NCBI GenBank assembly: GCA_963777595.1
Contig: CAVZRE010000087.1
Location: 17,119-81,118 of the forward strand
Length of the DNA: 64,000 nucleotides
Origin: CAVVFX01 sp963777595
Lineage (GTDB): Bacteria > Acidobacteriota > Terriglobia > Bryobacterales > Bryobacteraceae
Direction of reading: 5' to 3'
A program made the translations under genes and the position numbers. Positions 60,806-64,000 of the stretch are shown one piece after another. The notes under the pieces were generated by a model. The model had not been told where the DNA came from. It saw only the letters and a list, made by a program, of their open reading frames with translations, and did not search any database. The stretch's first letter is position 1; each line of letters begins with the position of its first letter.

Positions 60806-62128
60806 CTAGCGGACGCTGCTTGGACCCCGGATGCGGGTTGCGAGGATTTCCGTCTTGACGGGTGTACCCGCCACGCCGGTGGCACGCAACAGGATCTCGA
60901 TATGCGGCAACGAACCTGCCGGAACGGATCGCAGGAGAGGAGAAAGAGGCGAGGTTTTCGGATCGTTAGTAAGTTGTTCCGCCGCTTCATTGGCCATCCC
61001 GGTGAGCCCCTGGAAGCACATGATCAGCCCCTTGCCTGTTCCATTGGGGACCAAAGCGATGCTGGCGAAGGTGACACTGCCGTCCGTCTGAGGCCGGTAA
61101 ATGGCTGCCTCGCTTTTTTCAGGCGCTTTGTTGATCATGTAAAAATCCAGGCGACCCGGGTCTCCGGCCAGCACAAAATTGAGTTGGTCTTCGACCAGCT
61201 CCATCCAAGGCACTGAGCGCCGACTGCCAATCAGTACAAAGTTGTCGGTCTCGAACTCCCGGATCGTGATATCCCTCGGAAAGCGGAGAGCGGCCTCGAT
61301 CCCGGCGCGGCTCGCGCTCAGTTGGAGCCGTGAGGCCACAATTGCAGAGTTCAGGCTGGTATACGGATGTTTGGTGATTTCGCTCAATATTTCCGCGGCG
61401 GGACCGCCGACCTGGGCGGGCATATCCCGCGGATAAGCTGGAGACAAATACATGGACAAGCTAACCTGCTTTCGCGTCACGTTCTGCGCCACGGAAACAG
61501 AACTATCGGAAAGAATGATCGATGTCCTGCGGCCGGTGCGAGCTAAAGCGGCCCATAGAGGATGAAGTTGCGTAGCTGAGGCTGCGGCTTGCGCCTCAGA
61601 AGACTGCCGCGGTGCCGCATGCCCGGCAACCCACCCGGCTCCCATCGCCGCCGAGACGCCTATCGCAACCACGAGCAGCCTCGGGAGGCTGTGCCGCCGG
61701 TTGACCGTGTCAGGCCCGGGAGAGGGCTCCCGTGCCTCCTCAACGGCTATGGAGTCGGCCTCGCGCGGCTCAAACTTCGGTACGTAGGTGCCCTTGGGAA
61801 TCGTCAGGACGACCGGTTCGACAAGACCTTCACCTGCAAAGTAGGCGGCCAGCTTCTGGCGGAGGTGCCGCGCCTGAACGCGGACGATGTTATCGGTGGC
61901 GGGATCGAAATTTAAATCCTGACGGCGCAGGACCAGCCGTCCGATCTCGGTCTCGTTGATGCTCACGCCTCCATCGAGAATCGCCCGCTCAACAATGAAT
62001 TTCAGAAAGTCCCGGACTTGGGGTGACCGCAGAAACGGCGGGCTGGCGCCAATCCTGTCCACCAGGGCGCGTTGCTCCTCCGGCTTCAAGGTGAACATCA
62101 CCGCGGGGTCTGCGCCCAGTTCTTTCAT
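60806..62128 (-). CDS. Winged-helix DNA-binding protein with one membrane segment
   Basis: The 440-residue protein has an N-terminal winged-helix domain of a type common in Acidobacteria (SPPFLRSPQVRDFLKFIVER, NETEIGRLVLRRQDLNFDP, DNIVRVQARHLRQKLAAYF, LTIPKGTYVPKF). One transmembrane helix follows near residue 160 (LPRLLVVAIGVSAAMGAGW), then an outer C-terminal sensor-like domain of unknown function. It is ToxR-like in layout. The ATG at 62128 is used because an inverted repeat lies right upstream. It diverges from a receptor gene it may control. Confidence 0.72.
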   Translation of the reverse strand: MKELGADPAVMFTLKPEEQRALVDRIGASPPFLRSPQVRDFLKFIVERAILDGGVSINETEIGRLVLRRQDLNFDPATDNIVRVQARHLRQKLAAYFAGEGLVEPVVLTIPKGTYVPKFEPREADSIAVEEAREPSPGPDTVNRRHSLPRLLVVAIGVSAAMGAGWVAGHAAPRQSSEAQAAASATQLHPLWAALARTGRRTSIILSDSSVSVAQNVTRKQVSLSMYLSPAYPRDMPAQVGGPAAEILSEITKHPYTSLNSAIVASRLQLSASRAGIEAALRFPRDITIREFETDNFVLIGSRRSVPWMELVEDQLNFVLAGDPGRLDFYMINKAPEKSEAAIYRPQTDGSVTFASIALVPNGTGKGLIMCFQGLTGMANEAAEQLTNDPKTSPLSPLLRSVPAGSLPHIEILLRATGVAGTPVKTEILATRIRGPSSVR

Positions 62129-62140
62129 GGTTTGAAGTAA

Positions 62141-62165
62141 TTTTACCGTGAAATTACCGGTAAAA
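62141..62165. promoter_or_regulatory. Candidate operator of the winged-helix regulator
   Basis: TTTTACCG (62141-62148) is an exact inverted copy of CGGTAAAA (62158-62165) with a 9-base spacer. It sits 13-37 bases upstream of the regulator start and in the divergent spacer shared with the receptor gene, fitting a dimer-bound autoregulatory site. Confidence 0.6.
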
Positions 62166-62432
62166 ACACGTTGCATCCACTGCCGCCGCCGGCGCGAGTA
62201 ATGCTAGCGTGTCTCTATCCGAGCAACAGCTAACCATCTGCATTTGGCAGGGTAACTGTTCCGTCTCACAGGAGTACATCGATAGCAGCAAGTTCTCGCC
62301 GGTCTCCGCGAGATCGATGTAGTTCTGGATGGGGCGGGTGAAGGGTGTTATCGCTTTCGTGTGCCGCACATTATTTAATTTAATGTCACGGCCTGTATCT
62401 CATTCTTACAGTCCATGTTAAGGAAGACTTTT

Positions 62433-64000
62433 ATGCCGATCCAAACATCCAAACGCACTACGCGTGTGTTGGCAATTGCCGCTTTCGCTTTGACGAGCAC
62501 GATCTCCTGGGGTCAGACCGCGCAAATCGTGGGGACCATTTCCGATGCGAGCGGCGGCCGCGTACCCGGGGCCAGGATCAGCGCGAAAGAAGTGAACACC
62601 GGCACGGAGCGAACCGTGACGTCCAATTCGGAGGGCTATTACACCATTCCCTTGCTGCCGCCGGGCAGCTATAACGTCATCGTTTCAAAGGAGGGTTTCA
62701 GCCAAGTCACCCGGCCGGACCTGCATTTGGAGGTCGGCGACAATGCCTCGATCGATGTTCGACTGACTGTCGGCGCGGTATCGCAAGCGGTATCGGTGAC
62801 ATCGGTGGCGCCGCTCGTCGATACCCAAAGCGGAACGATTAACCGCGTCGTCGACCAGCAGCGTATCGTGGATCTGCCTTTGAACGGCCGGGACATCACT
62901 CAACTTCTGACGGTGCAGGCGGGAGTGTTAGAGACAGTTTCGTCCGCGGGCGTGGTGGGAAACGCGTTCGTGGTGAATGGCAGCAGGAATACCGGCGTCA
63001 ACTTCCTGCTCGATGGTGCCACAAATGTGAACTCGTACCAGAACTATAGCGGAGAATTTCCCAGATCCGGACGCGATCCAGGAATTCGGCATTCAGACCA
63101 ATAACTTTAGCGCCGAGTATGCCAACGCAACGGGAGCCGTCGTAAGCGTGGTAACGAAATCCGGAACAAACCAGTTCCACGGTTCGGCTTTTGAGTTCTT
63201 TCGCAACGGGGACCTCAATGCACGCAACTTCTTCGCCGCTACCACTGATTCATTGAAGCGCAATCAGTTCGGCGGCACGTTTGGCGGTCCTATAATCAAG
63301 AACCGGCTATTCTTTTTCTTCGCTACCCAAGGCACCACCATCCGCAGCAACGCGGCGCTCACCAAACAGTTTCTACCGACGACTGCTGAACGCCAAGGGA
63401 ACTTTTCAGCGATCACGAAGCCCGTTGTCGACCCACTCACCAATCTGCCGTTTCCCGGCAATCAAATTCCTTCATCGCGATTGAGCCCCGTTGCGCTGGC
63501 ATTCTTAAAATACCTGCCGGACCCTGGGACGGTGGATGGCTCGCGCTTTGAGGGGACACCCACCATCAACAATCAACAGGAGTATACCGGGAAGGTCGAC
63601 TGGATCCTGGGAAATCACCGTATCAGCGCCAAATATTTTTACACCGATTTCACCCAACCATTCACCGGCAATGTGCAAGACTACGCCACGATGACCGGTT
63701 CCGGAGTAGCGAAATCCATTCAGCCTTACAGCCAGCTGTCGCTGAATGATATTTACACCATAACGCCGAGCTTGTTGAATACCTTCACTTTCGGAATCCG
63801 CGCAGACCGCGAGTTCAACGATTGGGGAGCCGTAACCCTCCCGCTCAACTTCCAGCAAGCCGGCGTTCAGGGCATCGCCGTTCCTAATCCTTCTTCCGTT
63901 TACATCAGTATTTCCGGCGGGTTTACCGCGCGGCCCGGCTGGCAGTATGACTTGCATGAAACCGACATGCCCGCATCCGATACGCTTACCTGGGTCCGCG
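62433..64000 (+). CDS. Oar-like TonB-dependent receptor, frameshifted and running off the window
   Basis: The start ATG at 62433 has an AGGAAG ribosome-binding site. It encodes a signal peptide (AAFALTSTISWGQ), a carboxypeptidase-like regulatory domain (AQIVGTISDASGGRVPGARIS), a plug (DLPLNGRDITQLL, VNGSRNTGVNFLLDGATN) and, after one frame break near 63053, the barrel start (IQEFGIQTNNFSAEYANATGA, GTNQFHGSAFEFFRNGDLNA, NQFGGTFGGPIIKN) to the window end. It is a paralogue of the receptor at 31369-34746. Confidence 0.85.

Noticed and set aside
1..64000. CRISPR arrays, insertion sequences, tRNA or rRNA genes
   Set aside because: No regularly spaced repeats, transposase genes, cloverleaf T-arm sequences or rRNA segments were recognised by reading; a dedicated scan could still find a degenerate case.

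Overview
The window looks like a piece of an Acidobacteriota chromosome, most likely of the Solibacter/Bryobacter type. Evidence for this is the DUF1501/DUF1800 pair, two Oar-like TonB-dependent receptors, a winged-helix regulator with a membrane segment paired with a receptor gene, and housekeeping genes typical of this phylum. This placement is inferred from gene content only; no marker gene search was possible.

Positions 1-26.4 kb are a molybdenum nitrogenase region. On the minus strand, reading right to left, there are four blocks. (1) nifA (22287-24092) and a small 2x[4Fe-4S] ferredoxin. (2) A very compact 15-gene operon that starts with nifB and runs to a TPR gene at 13.9 kb: nifB, ferredoxin, HesB-like, TPR, LRV protein, two nifZ, an unknown, nifT, a small unknown, a DegT-like protein, a [2Fe-2S] ferredoxin, a small unknown, a SIR2-like protein and a second TPR protein. 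(3) nifHDKENX-DUF269-DUF683-fdxB-nifQ. (4) An A-type carrier plus sufBCDS. Blocks 2, 3 and 4 each have a -24/-12 sigma-54 element and one or two exact TGT-N10-ACA NifA sites at about -90 to -130. No nifU, nifS, nifV, nifW or nifM is present in the window, so the SUF machinery, apparently placed under NifA, probably supplies iron-sulfur clusters for nitrogenase.

Divergent from nifA lies a three-gene plus-strand unit (24.7-26.4 kb): a Shethna FeSII-type [2Fe-2S] protein fused to a ferritin-like domain, a dodecin, and a free-standing copy of the same ferritin-like domain. This looks like an uncharacterised nitrogenase-protection module and is the most interesting lead, together with the DegT-like/SIR2-like/TPR accessory block in the nifB operon, whose DegT-like protein lacks the PLP lysine.

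From 26.5 kb on the genes are chromosomal background: DUF1501 and DUF1800 proteins, glpD, a large TonB-dependent receptor, an amidase with a small partner, a YihY protein, adenosine deaminase, glgB, a sulfatase, a degenerate GGDEF protein, galE, a ThDP enzyme plus crotonase, uppP, alanine dehydrogenase, a heme block (apbE-hemE-hemG) and the translation/transcription operon rimP-nusA-infB-DUF503-rbfA. The window ends in a second receptor gene.

Sequence quality: between 38 and 63.1 kb at least nine single-base frame breaks interrupt otherwise well-conserved genes, including the essential infB (two breaks) and nusA (several). These are far more likely sequencing errors than biology. The nif half shows none. 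No tRNA, rRNA, CRISPR array or insertion sequence was recognised.
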